Assembly: GCA_012064415.1 (NCBI GenBank)
Contig: SSNU01000005.1
Location: 121,362-185,361, forward strand
Source of the DNA: Gyrodactylus bullatarudis
Taxonomy: Eukaryota; Platyhelminthes; Monogenea; Gyrodactylidea; Gyrodactylidae
Length of the DNA: 64,000 nt
Direction of reading: 5' to 3'
The position numbers and the translations under genes were made by a program. Numbering within the stretch: position 1 is the stretch's first letter; each line of letters begins with the position of its first letter. The notes beneath the pieces were generated by a model. The model saw nothing but the letters and a program-made list of their open reading frames with translations, was not told where the DNA came from and made no database searches. Of the stretch, positions 1-12,852 are shown piece after piece.

Positions 1-195
1 GCCGAATAGTCCCAATTCCATAAACAACGAATTCGCCAGTGTCCATTTTGATGCTTTTAATAGTTTTGGCCTAGTCTAGCAGAGCTTTCTTTTGTGTTTA
101 TATCCGATAGAGCCCGAGAATCTTTCAGCACCACATAAAAAAGGTCCCTTTATTTGAATGAAAAGAAAAAACCAAGTTTATTTTACCAATGGAAA

Positions 196-216
196 AAGAA
201 GAAGAAGAAGAAGAAA
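196..216. repeat. (AAG)n microsatellite
   Basis: About seven uninterrupted AAG units in AT-rich noncoding DNA. Confidence 0.9.
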
Positions 217-3210
217 TCCATCTTGAATCCTTAATTGTACAGTTATTAACAGTTATTATTATTGTATTTCATTTTGTTCTTTTTGTTTAATAATAATATT
301 TTCAAGTTGTATAAAATCTTTTACTGTAATAATAAATCAGTATATATCATAACTACTAGAGATAAATTTATTTATATTCTTTGGCCGGATTGTAGAAATA
401 AAAAAAAAACAGATGGCCGTTCAATCTGAAAGCTATTTTAGTTATCAGTCTAATCTAGAAATTTTTTAAAGTCTCACCCGATTGGTTGAAATTTCTTTCT
501 GAACTAAAAAGTAAAACCCTGAACTTGAGTAATTGCTAATAGAGTGAATTGGGAAATCTGTTTTACTCTTTCAAAAATCTGACTCATCAATCAAAGGGCG
601 TAACAGATTCATCAAATCCGTTCACTCTGTTATGCAAATCCAGATGAGTTAACCACAAACACACAGAAACAGATAGATAGGGAGAGAGAGTTGGGAATTT
701 CTTGCATTTGTATAGGCATAGAGCACAGAGATAATCCATGAAATATTCATGAATTTATTGCAAATTATGATAATATGATAAATATTAAAAAAAATAAAAA
801 TAGAAGAAGAATGTATCCCACAATGGAGAAATGAGCTATGACGCATACGCCGAAGAAAATGCATAGCTAATTAAGCTGAAACAGTATTTTTTTCTAATTT
901 CGAATCAACTTGCAGTCTACTTATAAGTAAAAATGATTAAAGAGATTATTGCTATGTGTGTTTTCTTATCATGGCTTGCATTTTTATTACACTTTCTACG
1001 GTATTACCAAAAAAGGGAAAAGATATTTATTTTTGTTCCTGCGGGGTTATATATCATCATAATAAAAATAAATGACCTAGACAGATTTCTATATTGAAAA
1101 AATATGTTTACTGATAATTTCCCTATTACAGTTTTGAGGACGTGAAAGGTGCAATAATCTTATCTTGCGGAATACCTTGAAGAGGTTATTTATTCTTTGT
1201 ATGATAAACCAAGTCTGTAATCATACTGCATTTACCTAAATAGTCTATCATTAATAGAAATACTATAATCTAAGGAGAAAATACCTGTATTAATCACTAA
1301 TTTAGCTACACCCTTTTGCTGCTGTTTTACGTAATTTCTTGATTAATTAAGATCCCAACTGAAAACTCTTTCATTAAAATTAAAAGTAACCTATGGTTAT
1401 AGTTATTCAATTTTTAACAATCTCAATAAATTAATTATCAAAAATAAATTTGACTTTGGTCTGAACCTATTCTAACTATAGATATTCTTGTAAAATAATA
1501 AATTCAATTCACGTCCGATTGACCCAAACGAAAAATTAACAGAACTTAAAATTATTCTGAGAGAGGACCCTAACCTAGTATGCATTCAAAAGGAGCACCT
1601 TCGTGATTTGCAGTTAACATGATCCAAATGATTTTTTAATTTTTCTAGTCTTTACTTTAATCAAGAATGTAGAAGTTATTGTTTACTTTTTGAGGGACAT
1701 GAAGGGTTTAAATGTCGAAAAACCCTTTTCCAATTACTCTCATGAATCAGCATTTGAGGATAAAACTTTGATTTATACTCATAAAAGGAATTCCTTATTG
1801 TAACCCAAGCATATACCATGTGACTCATGCATCAAGAGTCTTTCTTATGCATACGAATGGAAATCCGATCTCACATTATGCAGTACAGTATGAGAAAGTA
1901 CTGAATGACTTTTCGAATTATGCCACTTGAGAATGACATAATTATTATCATAAATACAGGGTAATTCTGTAATCCACTTTAGTTTCATTCAATGTCTATT
2001 TTTTTGAGTGAAATTGAAAAGATACAGCCTCTTCAAAAAGATGATTGACACGTCTCGAAATTTTCATAGAGACAGTCAGTGAGATTGAAAAAAAAATTTT
2101 CAAGTTTCTTGACCTTTTCAATCATGTGAGATACCCATGAAGCTCACGATTATTTCGATTGGAAAAAAATCTAATTTATCTACAAACTAAATGACTAAAA
2201 TTCAAGTCATGAGTCATCAAAAAACAAAACCCCAAAAGTCGATTCCGTTTATTGTTTCTAACCCGTATCAAGATTACATAAATGAAATAGGCATTAATAA
2301 TTTTTTGACTACCACATCTGTAACCTCATACGTATAATGACCAGAATTTATTCGTCTTTCTCTATTGAAGTAAGTTTTCTCGTCAAATTCTATCTCCATA
2401 GAACATGTTTTATCCTCTTAGAACCAAGAAATCTACTCAGAATTAACCTCTAGAGTCATCAATTTATTGTTTCTAAATTTTTGAAATTTTTTATATCGCG
2501 GTAATTCGTCGGAACGGCTCACTCTACCAACTCTGTCTGTGATTATTTAGCTGTAGCGTATAGGCTTGAAAAGGTTTTAAAACTAGATCAAAAAGCAATG
2601 AGAAACAAAAAGTTTACTCTGAATAAAAAACAATGTACAAAACCAACGTCTTTAATCAATCAAAAGAATTAATTCTAAAAGAAATTCATCTCATCTGTTG
2701 ACAAGAGAGAAACACTTTTTTTCAAGATAAAAAAAATTATTTGTCTCAGATAAAATAAATGAAAAAAAAACTTTTATCGAGTAGAAGAAAAAAACATATG
2801 GCCTAATTGAGAAAATTGACAAAGATGAAGAGTGAATTATAAATGAATTTTATACTCAATAAAAGAAGAAATGTATCTCATCGCTTGAACATAATCTAGC
2901 ATTTGGAGGAAAATTTTATTTCTCAAATTGAATCTTTTCTTATCTCTCCGAAATTAGTACACAATTTCCTTTACTTGAAAGGAAATATATTGAAACACAA
3001 ATATTTTCCCCCTGATTAAGTATTAACAGTGAATTTTCACATTTTCACAAAAACTCACTTTTTTCATATCTATTTGTATAGAAATCACTTGCTGCATTCT
3101 GATTGGCCGAGATAAATAATTTTTTCGTGTTTCAATTAAAATATTTTTACTGTAATAACAATATCAGATAGGCAATGAAGAAGTATGTTTAGTTCTCATG
3201 GATAGACTTG

Positions 3211-3405
3211 AATCTTTTAAAAGGCTCGTATATTTTTTTGGTCAGATTAAAAAGATTCGTGAAATAAGAAATTGAATTTCTGTCGGTTTGATACAGTTTT
3301 GTGCTCACATATTAATAATTCATATCTCAGTCCGATTAAGATTTTAAATTGGGTTTCAGAAGATTTCTGAGTCTAAGATTAAATTATTTGAAGCAAAATG
3401 TGTCA
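3211..3405 (+). repeat. Dispersed repeat, copy 1
   Basis: This segment aligns in the same orientation with 31861-32050. Shared blocks include TTTAAAAGGCTC, AGATTAAAAAGAT and AAATAAGAAAT, with the spacing roughly kept. The copies are strongly diverged, as expected for an old interspersed repeat. No protein-coding capacity is visible. Confidence 0.55.
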
Positions 3406-4526
3406 AATTGCCACTATTTCGGCCTTTGAGCTCAAAAATCTCATCGATTTTGAAGATTCAATGTGATCACAATTAGAATTTTTCTTTATCAAAATTTGAA
3501 AAATCTAGTTCATTTTTAATTTATTTTCCTTCGGGATAATTTATTATAATCAATTATAATAGGTTGAAAAAGTAATAGTGCATTATTTGATGAAAAATAT
3601 TGAGTTTTCTAGTTAGTTCTTTTAAAACTTATGACACATTAAAAGGAAATACAGAAATCCAATGATCTCAAGTAAGAGAAACGAAGAGAACAGAAGAAAA
3701 AACAGAACAAATCGAGGCAATAAATATAATTGAAACTGATCAAAATTACATTAAAAAATAACATGACCTCATACAATATATATCAAGAAAGAGAGTATAT
3801 ATTTTAACAGTTCATCGCATTCTATCCACTCCCCCCCATTCGATATTTTCTGCTCACTCAAATCATCTTCTGTCCTACCACCCTCGGGACACACACAATT
3901 TTAGATGTACAGTGTACGAACCAGAGATATTGCTACAAATTTTATTATTAGGATAACTTTTCTTCATTTCCAGGAAAAAAAGAGTTCAGATTATTCAAAC
4001 TTCTCTAATTTCATCTTGAAGGCAATCATTTTCTTTCGCATTTTTTTAATCAAGGATTTTAGATAATATTCTCAAATCGTAAAAACTCCCCGATGGTTAC
4101 AATGAAAGATACAGAAATTCATTATTAGATGGAAAGTAATTATAATATTCAAGTCAAATTTCCTCAGTTATCTAAGAGGATGATCATAAAGTACAGCAAC
4201 ATCGGTATCAAGTTTCCAGTATTATCCAATGTACCTGATTGATGTGGTTACTTTTCTTCATAATAAATGCCGCATATTTCTTGCAGAGTGTGTAAAATTA
4301 TCTGCGTAACAAGTACATCAACAGAAATTGAGATTTTTATCTTTTAGATAAATTTGCTCTTCTGATCAGGTTTCGGTTTCCCTTTGATTCAACCAGAAGT
4401 AAGGCTAGTTAATATTATAAATGATCTTTACATGATTTAGATTCTGGGGCCCAATCCTAACCGACTTTTTAGGATCATGGTTTGAGACGAAATTCAATTT
4501 CTTCTTCATATCTACTCAACTTAAAT

Positions 4527-4991
4527 GACATGAAGATGAGAATTTACTATTTTTACAAAAAAACTCAATATTTTTCTCCGGGTTCACAGAAAAAAATAAT
4601 TTTTCGAATTCTGAAACGGAATGAGCTAATAAGATGTGGATATTCGAAAAAATTCAATCTGACCAAAATTAGGCAATTTTTTGAATTTCGAAAATGCACC
4701 AAATTTCCAGTCTTTCAACTTTTGAACCCAAAATTTTTATCGATTTCGATGATTCGAAGCAGTTAAGTACTGATATTTGGGATCAACATTAGACGAAGAA
4801 TTCGAATTTGTAGATAGAAATAGCGAAGAATTTACTGTTTCCGAGAAAAAGCTAAACCTCCGGAATTTTTTCGGATATCCACATCTTATTAGCTCATTCC
4901 GTTTCAGAATTCGAAAAATTATTTTTTTCTGTGAACCCGAAGAAAAATCTTAAGTTTTTTTGTAAAAATAGTAAATTCTCGTCTTCATGTC
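4527..4991. mobile_element. Foldback (long inverted repeat) element, 465 bp
   Basis: The arms 4527-4655 and 4863-4991 are both 129 bp and are near-perfect reverse complements, starting GACATGAAGATGAG on the left and ending CTTCATGTC on the right. They surround a loop of about 207 bp. The element encodes no transposase; the open frame across the left arm and loop is a by-product of the sequence. The loop contains AATTTTTATCGATTTCGA, a motif found again near 26,090. The right edge continues as AACTAGCTTTAG, and the same edge (in the other orientation) flanks the Penelope-like remnant at 10,280. This points to a multi-copy non-autonomous family. Confidence 0.85.
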
Positions 4992-7900
4992 AACTAGCTT
5001 TAGTTAAAAATCAATGAAATCTCGATAATTTAAAACACCTAGATATTGACAATGTCTAATATTCATTCTAAAAAAAAACTTAGGATCACTCTAATTTGAA
5101 ATGCACTCTAAATTTTCGAGAATCGATACACTGATCTGTTAGTTTGTGAACCCCTTTGTGAATATCCACAAGAGGAATTATTACATTTTGAATTTTCAAT
5201 AAACAACAAGAAATCTCTGAAGAGGGTCATTCTTTCACACAGTTTATGCACTATTATTACACAGTTTTCGTTTGTTATAGGAATGTAAGAAAATATAGTT
5301 TCGATATGCAAAGGAGACCACTCTCGCGCGCATACAATACATTTTTTATCATCATTAACAAACATTCGTTTTGTGACCGGGTGGGTAGGCGAGAAAATAA
5401 CCGAAATATATTCATTTTTTACTGATCATAAAAAAAACAGTTCATTACACCCCGATTCCTTCAGGTTTGGGGATATTTTGTGTCGTTACTAATTATTGTT
5501 TTTCCCCTCTTTCTCTCAAGGCAATTTTAGAAATGAATTAATGGGATCAGTATCTGAACCCTACGCGATAAAAAATGTGAAAGTACATTCCAAATACAAT
5601 AAACAATAGAAATTATAGGATAGAAATGAAATCAAGCATAACATGTATTTTGTATTGACTGTCAATAAAATGACTGAACTTCCTTTTAATCCTCTACACA
5701 CCAAGTGATTAAAAAATCATGAAATTTTACATGATTCGAATCAGGAATCATTTGGATAGAATTGAGATCAAATAAGAGGGGAGCTGATCCTCTTGTTCTG
5801 AAATCAAGACAAATAGATTTATATCTACGAGCCAGTGGATATGATGAATGCCCAGAACGAAGTTTGGTTCATCTATGAAATACTAATCCATAAAACTCCA
5901 TCAACGATTAATTAATTGACCCACTGAACTTTAGATAATTTCATTTTAATTATCGAAGAGAAAAGTGGAAAAATTGACTCATTAATTGAAATTCTTTCAT
6001 ACTCGAATGCGCTTCAAGATTTAAACTGCACATAGAAAAAATAAATGTTTTTATGTGAAAAAGGCAAACTCATGATCTTTGAAATTTGAAACTCTATCGA
6101 TTCAGTTCTCAGAATGTTTCAGATCAGACCAGAATTAAATTATTTTCATGCGATACAGTTATATATTCTTCAGTTGATGCTGAAATGCAGATGATAAATA
6201 AAAACACTCTGCCCGGTCAAAAGAGGTATTGAATCCAGCCAAAAGGAAATCAATCATTTTACTGCTACCCTTAGTCTTTTTAGTTATTAGCATCAGACTT
6301 TACTCCTCTTTTTGTCAATGATCTAGGCTTAAAATAAACTGGAAACTTGAATACATACAGATCTTCAGTTCCTACTGTTCAAGCAGTTCTTTCTTCCACA
6401 TTTTAACTATGAAACCTCTATCCTCTGCATTTACAATTCTTACAAGTGTGCCCTGGACCTTACTCATACAAAAAAAGAAGAAAAAAAGAAGCCAATCTAC
6501 ATCCTATCTGGCTTAGGAGAATCGCCTCCTCAGTAGCTCTTTACCAAAAATTCAAGGATTAACCTTGATGCACTTAATGAAACCAAAAAAATTTCTCAGA
6601 TTTAAATCTATACAATTTTAGGACGTTTTTTTACGGAACTTTGAGCTCAAAACTTTTATTGATTCGAAATTGGATTGAGTGGTTAAAAAACAAGTAAACC
6701 TAATTTGCGAAACATTATCTGAGTATAAACCTCATGATCATTTTTACTGCTTGAAAATTATTGAATTTTCGATCTATCAAGGTAACAATCGGGTTCCTTT
6801 TATTATTTTGACTGCCCTCTTACTTTTAAACCAATAAAAACTTTGAGCTCAAAGTTTGGCGCCAAATCAAATTTTGTTCTTAATCTCACACCAAACTAGC
6901 TTTTTATCAAAATTCAAATCTTTTCTTTCATAACATTTCTTCTTGGGATTACGATTATTTTTACTGAAGGGTTGCTAGAGTTATCTGATCTATCATGTAA
7001 GGGATTATGATTAAACACAGTGTGTACATGGCTTATACATCATATCAGAATACAGGGTTTAGTGTAAATCACTTGGGCAATGAAATTTCTCCCAATATGT
7101 AATCCTGAAAACCCCTCTTTTATCATCCCAATAATATTATTATTTTTAATTGAATTGTTAAGGCCAGGAAAATTATGAGAGCTGAATGGGTTATGGGTAA
7201 GGTTACACGTATCATCATGATATTCTGGACGGAATATATCCCGTAATAATAATGATAATCTGAATGATTCATGCAAAACTTTTGATTTGATTCTTTTTAT
7301 GATTTACAAATGTAATTTCCTATTTGTTGAATGTTTCTTCTTACAGTTCGTTCAACAAAGTTCAAAATCTAATCATCCTTGTTACAGTTGGAAGCAATTT
7401 AAATGTCAGCCTGGTTATATTCCCTGTTGATTGCGAATCATTCTAATGGATGCAACTTGAAGTTTTTATAAATCTGAAGATTTTAGAGATTAACAAGTTT
7501 TTACCTCCAACTTTAGAATGCTATTTATTGCATACATTAGGCTAGGTTGAAATTTCTTCTTCTCTAAACAACTCAAAAGAGTACTAAATTTTCTGATAAA
7601 ATTTAGTATTCAGATCATGTTTTACATATTTTTAAAACGTGAAAATCATCGTCCATTGCCCACAATATCCCACAGAAACGATAAAAAAACGAAATTCCTC
7701 ATGAAAATCCTCTTGATGATAAGTTTACTGTTTTTGAAGATAAAACTTGAGAAATTCATTAAATGGTCAAGATATTCCGGGCTAAGATATGAAGTTAGAA
7801 CCAAACGAAAAATAATATTCTTGGCGTAAGAAAAGAATATCGTCCAAATTAATTTTCGAACTGTAATTTTAAGGTCTTATGAAGACGATATTATGCCTGC

Positions 7901-10275
7901 ATCTTAGAAAATTTCAAAAAAACTACTCCTAGTTGATAATGTAAGGAAAAAAAAAGAAATTCCTAAGAGGGCGTCACCATTTTCAAAATAAAATTTGAGT
8001 TACAATACCTTGAATTCTTTGAAAACCTGGAAAGTTTTTTTTCAAGAAAATAACAACGATTTTTCCTTGTCATTTAGTCTCTGAAATAACTTAAAGTTTA
8101 AAAGTATTATTTTTTTATTATCTGATCTAACTCTAAATGAATTATCTCGAGGTGGGAGAGGTATGATGTACTTTTTCAGACTCTTTACATGGAGAGGTAT
8201 TCATGCTAGGTCTACCCCACACACCAAAAGTTACTTTTATACCATGAAGGATATATTGAAAACACATTTGTACATTTGTATTTAAATAAACCTTTTTCTA
8301 TGGCAAAGAATGAAATTTCAACAAAAACACACAAATATTTCAAATAACATCTTCGAAATTGATTTTGGCTCAAGGCAAAATTTGAAAAAAAAATTACATA
8401 AATCTCATGACAACTAATGTAATTGTAAACAGACTCAAAAATACTCTTGGAGAAATTAAAAATTTCAAGAGAATTCATAGAATGAGCTTAGTCTGTGGAA
8501 AAATAATTAAATAAATAAGTAGTTTCCTTCTTATCTATAGTTATAATTGAGCAGAAATTCTACTTTCTTCTATCAAACCTATTCAGATCCTCGTAAATTT
8601 ATTCGAAAAAGAAACTTTCGATTTCGTTGATTCATGCCAAGAGAAAATCGTCGAGATTCCTGATTGGTTGAAAAGGGCTAACTCCAAATCAAAGTTCACT
8701 CTTTAAAAACTAAATCTTTAACGTCGATAAGGTGAGCGAGATGCCAAAATCATAGTGCTTCGATCATCTTAAATCATGTTAGCCCAGATAGATAAAGATT
8801 GATCAATTACTCATCAAAACACAACAGGTAGTGCTTTAGTGCCATGTTTAATTTATTCACAATTTGCAATAGTTAAAAGATCAAAGAGAAACAAATAGGT
8901 CACTGATCGATTTGTGTGTCAGTAAACATGGTAAAGTATAAACCTTTATCAACAGTTTCTACGGTTTAAATAAAACTAAACAGTTTAGTAACAAGATCTG
9001 TTGAAAAAAATATCCCATTGCTTTACGATTGCAGAACATTTCCCTTGAAGATCAATGTTATCATATTCGTTATCAGTTTTTATACATGAACCATAAAACT
9101 CAAAATATCGTCAAGAGAACACAAATACTTTATTATACTAGAACCAGTGCACTTTTTAATCGTGTTATCTGCTTAGTTGTGTATTAAGATCTAATTCTTA
9201 TATTAGTCAACTTCATTCTATAAGGAATGATCTCAAAAATATTAACGGACCAAATTATTGAACTAAGTGGGTTGAAATATGAAAAATTAAAATTAGAAGA
9301 TGATGATTTTTACAAAATTATCAAGTAAAATGATCAATTAATCGAATATGTTAAAGTTTTTTGAAATCTGCCTAGATCATGTGACCCACTTTAACAATAT
9401 GATTTAGAAAAATAAAAAAAATCAATTTTTAAGAAAATTATGGCAAGTAGCGTCAAATTCCTATTTTTCGAACTTTGCATATTGGTTTTTAGGATCAAAA
9501 TAAAACAGGAAAACTGATTATCAACATTAAACTTGAGATAAATTTGTAATTTTTCAGGGTTCTTGAACCATTAAGATTTTAAGTTGGGAAAATGATCAAA
9601 ATTCCTACTTGATTTCTTTTTCTGATCGTGATCCTGGAAATCAACTTTTAATCGCTCTCTCACTTTGAAATCAATCTAGTATGAAAGAATTTGTTCTAAA
9701 ACAGTTGGGCGTGAAATCAAATGTATTTGTAAAAAATATCTTCATAATGCGCTCTCTTGAAATAAAGTGAAAATTCTTCGTACTGATTTAATTTATCATG
9801 TTTTCAATCAGTAAACTACTATACCAGAATATAAACTTGTTAAAAGTTAAAAGAAATCTTATAGTATTTTGTCCAACAACAAAGAATTCCACATTCAGCA
9901 TTGAACTAATGACTAATCTTTCTTTTACATATAGAAATGAAAAATTTATTAAAAAAAGCCAGTTTTCTCTACTCACATAGAGAGGTGACTTGTTGAAAAG
10001 CTGTACACTGTCTTGTCTAATAATTTCTCAATTTACTCTGCTCACTTGAGAAAGTAGAAAAAACACCTGTCTAGTTTTTTGCTTTTATTAACAAATTAAC
10101 GTTTTGAGCAATTTTGTTAATACAAATGCCTAGAGAAAAGAATTTAGACCTTTAATTCAAGTTGAGGACATACTTTTTTATCATGAGGGACTGAAATAAA
10201 CATCTGCCCGTTGTCTGTTTTTTTTTCATTTAGTTTAATTCAGATTCGAGTCTTGTTTTTAGAGTCAGAGTGAAA
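4992..10275. other. Gene-free AT-rich stretch
   Basis: No gene is supported. The open frames of 60 to 90 codons here (for example around 5108-5365, 7040-7276 and 8212-8478) lack recognisable domains, splice context or coding-like composition. They occur on both strands at the density expected for AT-rich noncoding DNA. Confidence 0.55.
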
Positions 10276-10375
10276 AAAAGTTTATTACTAAAGCTACAGT
10301 TGACATGAAGATGAGAATTTACCATTTGAAAAATAGTATTCAAAATACTGTATTTTTACGAAAAAATCAACCTAG

Positions 10376-11114
10376 ATGACGTATACGAGCTCCAATCCAA
10401 TTGAAACAAAAAGAGGTCTAGTGAGAAGTGAATTCCTGAAAATTCACCGTATAGTCTCAACAAACCTTCAGGAAGAGGAACGAAAAAAGGTCTTCAAAAA
10501 ATTTGAATCATGGGGTTACTCAAAAGAGTTCATCCGAAAACATGCCCGGATCAAAGAGAAAGACAAAATAGCAGAGGAAACTAAGCCCAAACACCTGCTG
10601 CTACAACTACCGTTCAAAGGATGTTACCATTTCTATCCTAAAGAATAAACTCTCCAAGCTTACAACAGAAACCTTCCCAGGATACAAAGTACGTCTGCTG
10701 CCGAAAACAACCAAATTGCTCAATGACCGCAACAAGGATCCGGTCAGATGGCTCAACAGAAAAGGTGTGGTTTATGAGTTCAAATGTTCCTGCAGGCAAT
10801 CCTATATTGGCATGACAATAAGACCAATTTCAGCAAGGATCAAAGAGCATCTCAACCCTAGTAACGACGGCTCATCTATCCAAGAACATATCCGGCAAAC
10901 TAATCACTCTGCAGGATTTGAAAACTTCAAGATAAGATACACCGCGGACCCAAAGCTAAACAAATTCCGCACACAGAAGATCTTAGAAATCGCAGAGGCA
11001 AAATTAGTGAATGAAAAGCTACCTTCTCTCTGTGCACAGAAAATACTGGGCAGGAAGTTGGGCTTCACCGACGTTGAGTTCCACAAGGCGTCCAAGATGA
11101 TAAAAAAGTCTTAA
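10376..11114 (+). pseudogene. Penelope-like RT-EN protein, C-terminal part with GIY-YIG nuclease, frameshifted
   Basis: Two adjoining frames make one broken protein. Frame one (10376-10648) begins with a stretch containing SSNPIETKRGLVRSEF and later SWGYSKEFIRKH, which resembles the linker between reverse transcriptase and endonuclease in Penelope-like elements. A one-base frameshift near 10,611-10,620 moves the reading frame; the second frame is open from about 10,614 to 11,114. It carries GVVYEFKCSCRQSYIGMT, the GIY-YIG core with the CxC insertion usual in these elements. Next come the conserved Arg in SARIKEHL, an EHIRQTNHS block and the late Glu of IAEAKLVNE. In the family the GIY-YIG domain nicks target DNA for retrotransposition. 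Because of the frameshift and the missing reverse transcriptase this copy is dead. Recognition of the nuclease domain is strong; assignment to a particular Penelope clade is not attempted. Confidence 0.85.
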
Positions 11115-11161
11115 AGATGACCATGAAAGACGATGCCAACCCTCCTAACCAATAAAGAAAC

Positions 11162-11404
11162 TTGGACTCGAGTTCGGTCAGTACAATTCCAATCTCAACA
11201 TCAGTTGATAATTCACCTGCCGAAAACGAACCAATTTTCACTTCAATCCAAAAATACCCTATAAGAGAATCTGAAAACGATGGCCCAGACTCTAGATTGA
11301 ACATAACACAAACCTCAACATTAGTTGATAATGATTCTCCTTCTAGTTGTGAAACCCCCATCGAAGCAATCTCTAACAGTTTTCATCGATTTGGAAGAGT
11401 TTGA
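11162..11404 (+). other. Low-complexity open frame downstream of the Penelope-like EN
   Basis: An 80-codon open frame rich in Ser, Thr, Asn, Asp and Pro follows the nuclease frame by 48 bp. It contains two similar blocks, each with TSVDN/TLVDN next to an SP or SPS motif. It has no recognisable domain. It is probably the decayed tail or 3' region of the Penelope-like element rather than an independent gene. Confidence 0.4.
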
Positions 11405-11510
11405 TACTTTGGATCAACAAATAATTCGAATACGCCTGAAGAAGTTTACAAAAATTCGTCATTACTGAGGGATATCGAGAAATCCTCATCATGTCAACTA
11501 GCTTCACATC

Positions 11511-12403
11511 TGAGTAGACTTCAAAGTACAAACTATTCAATAGAGGGTGACTTTATAGTTGTCGCCAATAAACTCTCATTTTTACAATGGAGATGCCAAT
11601 CTCTAAACTTTTCCTTATTGATTACATTTTTTTTTCTACAAATAATCTGTACATGAATGTTTTTGTATAGTTCATGAAATGTAAGATAAACAATGATACA
11701 CCAAGTAGTATCATAGAGTTGAAAAATGCGCATTTAATCGACTTTTATTGTTAGAATTAATAAAACTTATTCTATGCAAACGTAAATGTTATCGTGTTTA
11801 ATTATACAGTACAATTAAGTTAGTAAAGATAACATAATCTGTATTTGTAATATTGATCCTGCTTTTGATTTTTAAAGTCAACGAATCATTGGAAAGTTGG
11901 TCATATGAAATTTTTGAATCGTCCTCTGATAGCTTGTCTAGAAAGCGATTCAACAGGCAAACTTTCACCAATTTAAAAACAATCGAAAAATAATTTACTT
12001 TTCCATTTTTCAAACTTGAGTTGGAATATTTTGTTTATTTAGAAATCGAACCAATAGATAAAGAAACCGGCCTCCACTTTTTTTGTAGTAACTTTTCTGA
12101 ATGACAAAGAGACTAAAGGGCTTTTTAATATGTCATCGATAAAAAGACCAACACGATTCAAAGTAAACTTGGAGAGAAATAAGAGGGGGCAATGTTGTTC
12201 TCTAATTTAACCAAGAAACCAATAATCATTATTAAATTTCTGCAATAACTGTGAATTTAAATTGATCTCAGATCAAAAAATAAGAATTAGACTTTTACAC
12301 GATAATGGAGTGTTTCTCAATAAAATAGTCAATTCATTGAAGTTTGCTATCCAACCTTGAAGATTGAATTTTTGAAATTTGTTTCGTTTACTCTACAATA
12401 ACT
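11511..12403. other. Gene-free stretch
   Basis: AT-rich DNA between two mobile elements. Nothing supportable was found in it. Confidence 0.5.
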
Positions 12404-12852
12404 AGGGCCTCAAAAAAGTATTATTTGGTCTATTTTTACTCTAGACAAAGGACTGGCTGATTTGCAATAATCTGAAGAAAAAATCTGTCCATCTTATCCC
12501 AATTTAAAGTTAGCTGGTACTATTTCTGCACTAAATTGCACTTTTTAGTACTATTTTTCCGAATTAAGTCTCGGAGTATAGTATTCTTCAACTAGTAAAC
12601 GACCAATCAAAATTTTTGATGAATGGGTAACTAGATTCCTAAGCCAGCAGTATTTTGTAAGCTGATAGCACGTCAAAAATTATTCCATAGAATTAAAAAT
12701 TTAAACTATAAGGATTATTTTGTAAAAAAATTGTAAGAATTTACTGTGAAGTACTAATTTTTACTCAGAATCTCTTAAATTTTCTTCAAAGTACTCTTTT
12801 CACTTTATGAGATACTATTTTTTATTTTATTTGGTGCTATTTTTGAGGCCCT
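12404..12852. mobile_element. Non-autonomous DNA transposon with AGGGCCTCAAAAA terminal inverted repeats
   Basis: The element starts AGGGCCTCAAAAAAGT and ends with the reverse complement (..TTTTTGAGGCCCT), a 13-bp perfect terminal inverted repeat with weaker similarity further in. It is 449 bp and has no coding capacity. Short motifs of the type TACTATTTTT and GGTGCTATTTTT repeat near both ends and in the middle, like the subterminal repeats of hAT elements. The left flank CAATAACT and the right flank TAATAACT (two bases beyond the end) could be an 8-bp target duplication, but the two-base offset leaves this uncertain. Confidence 0.75.

Larger units (their letters stand above)
1..4526. other. 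Gene-free AT-rich stretch
   Basis: No coding segment, RNA gene or clear mobile-element end is supported here. It holds an (AAG)n microsatellite at 196-216, a copy of a dispersed repeat at 3211-3405 (see separate entry), and scattered motifs such as TTTGAGCTCAAA near 3427 that recur elsewhere in the window. The first 150 bases are richer in G+C than the rest and could be the edge of something outside the window, but no reading frame there is recognisable. Confidence 0.6.
10290..11510 (+). mobile_element. Penelope-like retroelement remnant, 5'-truncated
   Basis: The remnant holds the tail of the reverse-transcriptase ORF and a GIY-YIG endonuclease domain, followed by a low-complexity tail and a 3' untranslated stretch. 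It lacks almost the whole reverse transcriptase. The flanks carry edges of the foldback family described at 4527-4991: ACTAAAGCTA..GTTGACATGAAGATGAG at the left (about 10,283-10,315) and ATGTCAACTAGCTT at the right (about 11,490-11,503). The element therefore either inserted into such a repeat or was captured between its arms. Its G+C content is visibly higher than the surroundings, consistent with more recent arrival. Confidence 0.8.

Noticed and set aside
1..150. Minus-strand coding-like text at the window edge
   Set aside because: It is too short and has an in-frame stop. The family is not recognisable and the rest is outside the window.
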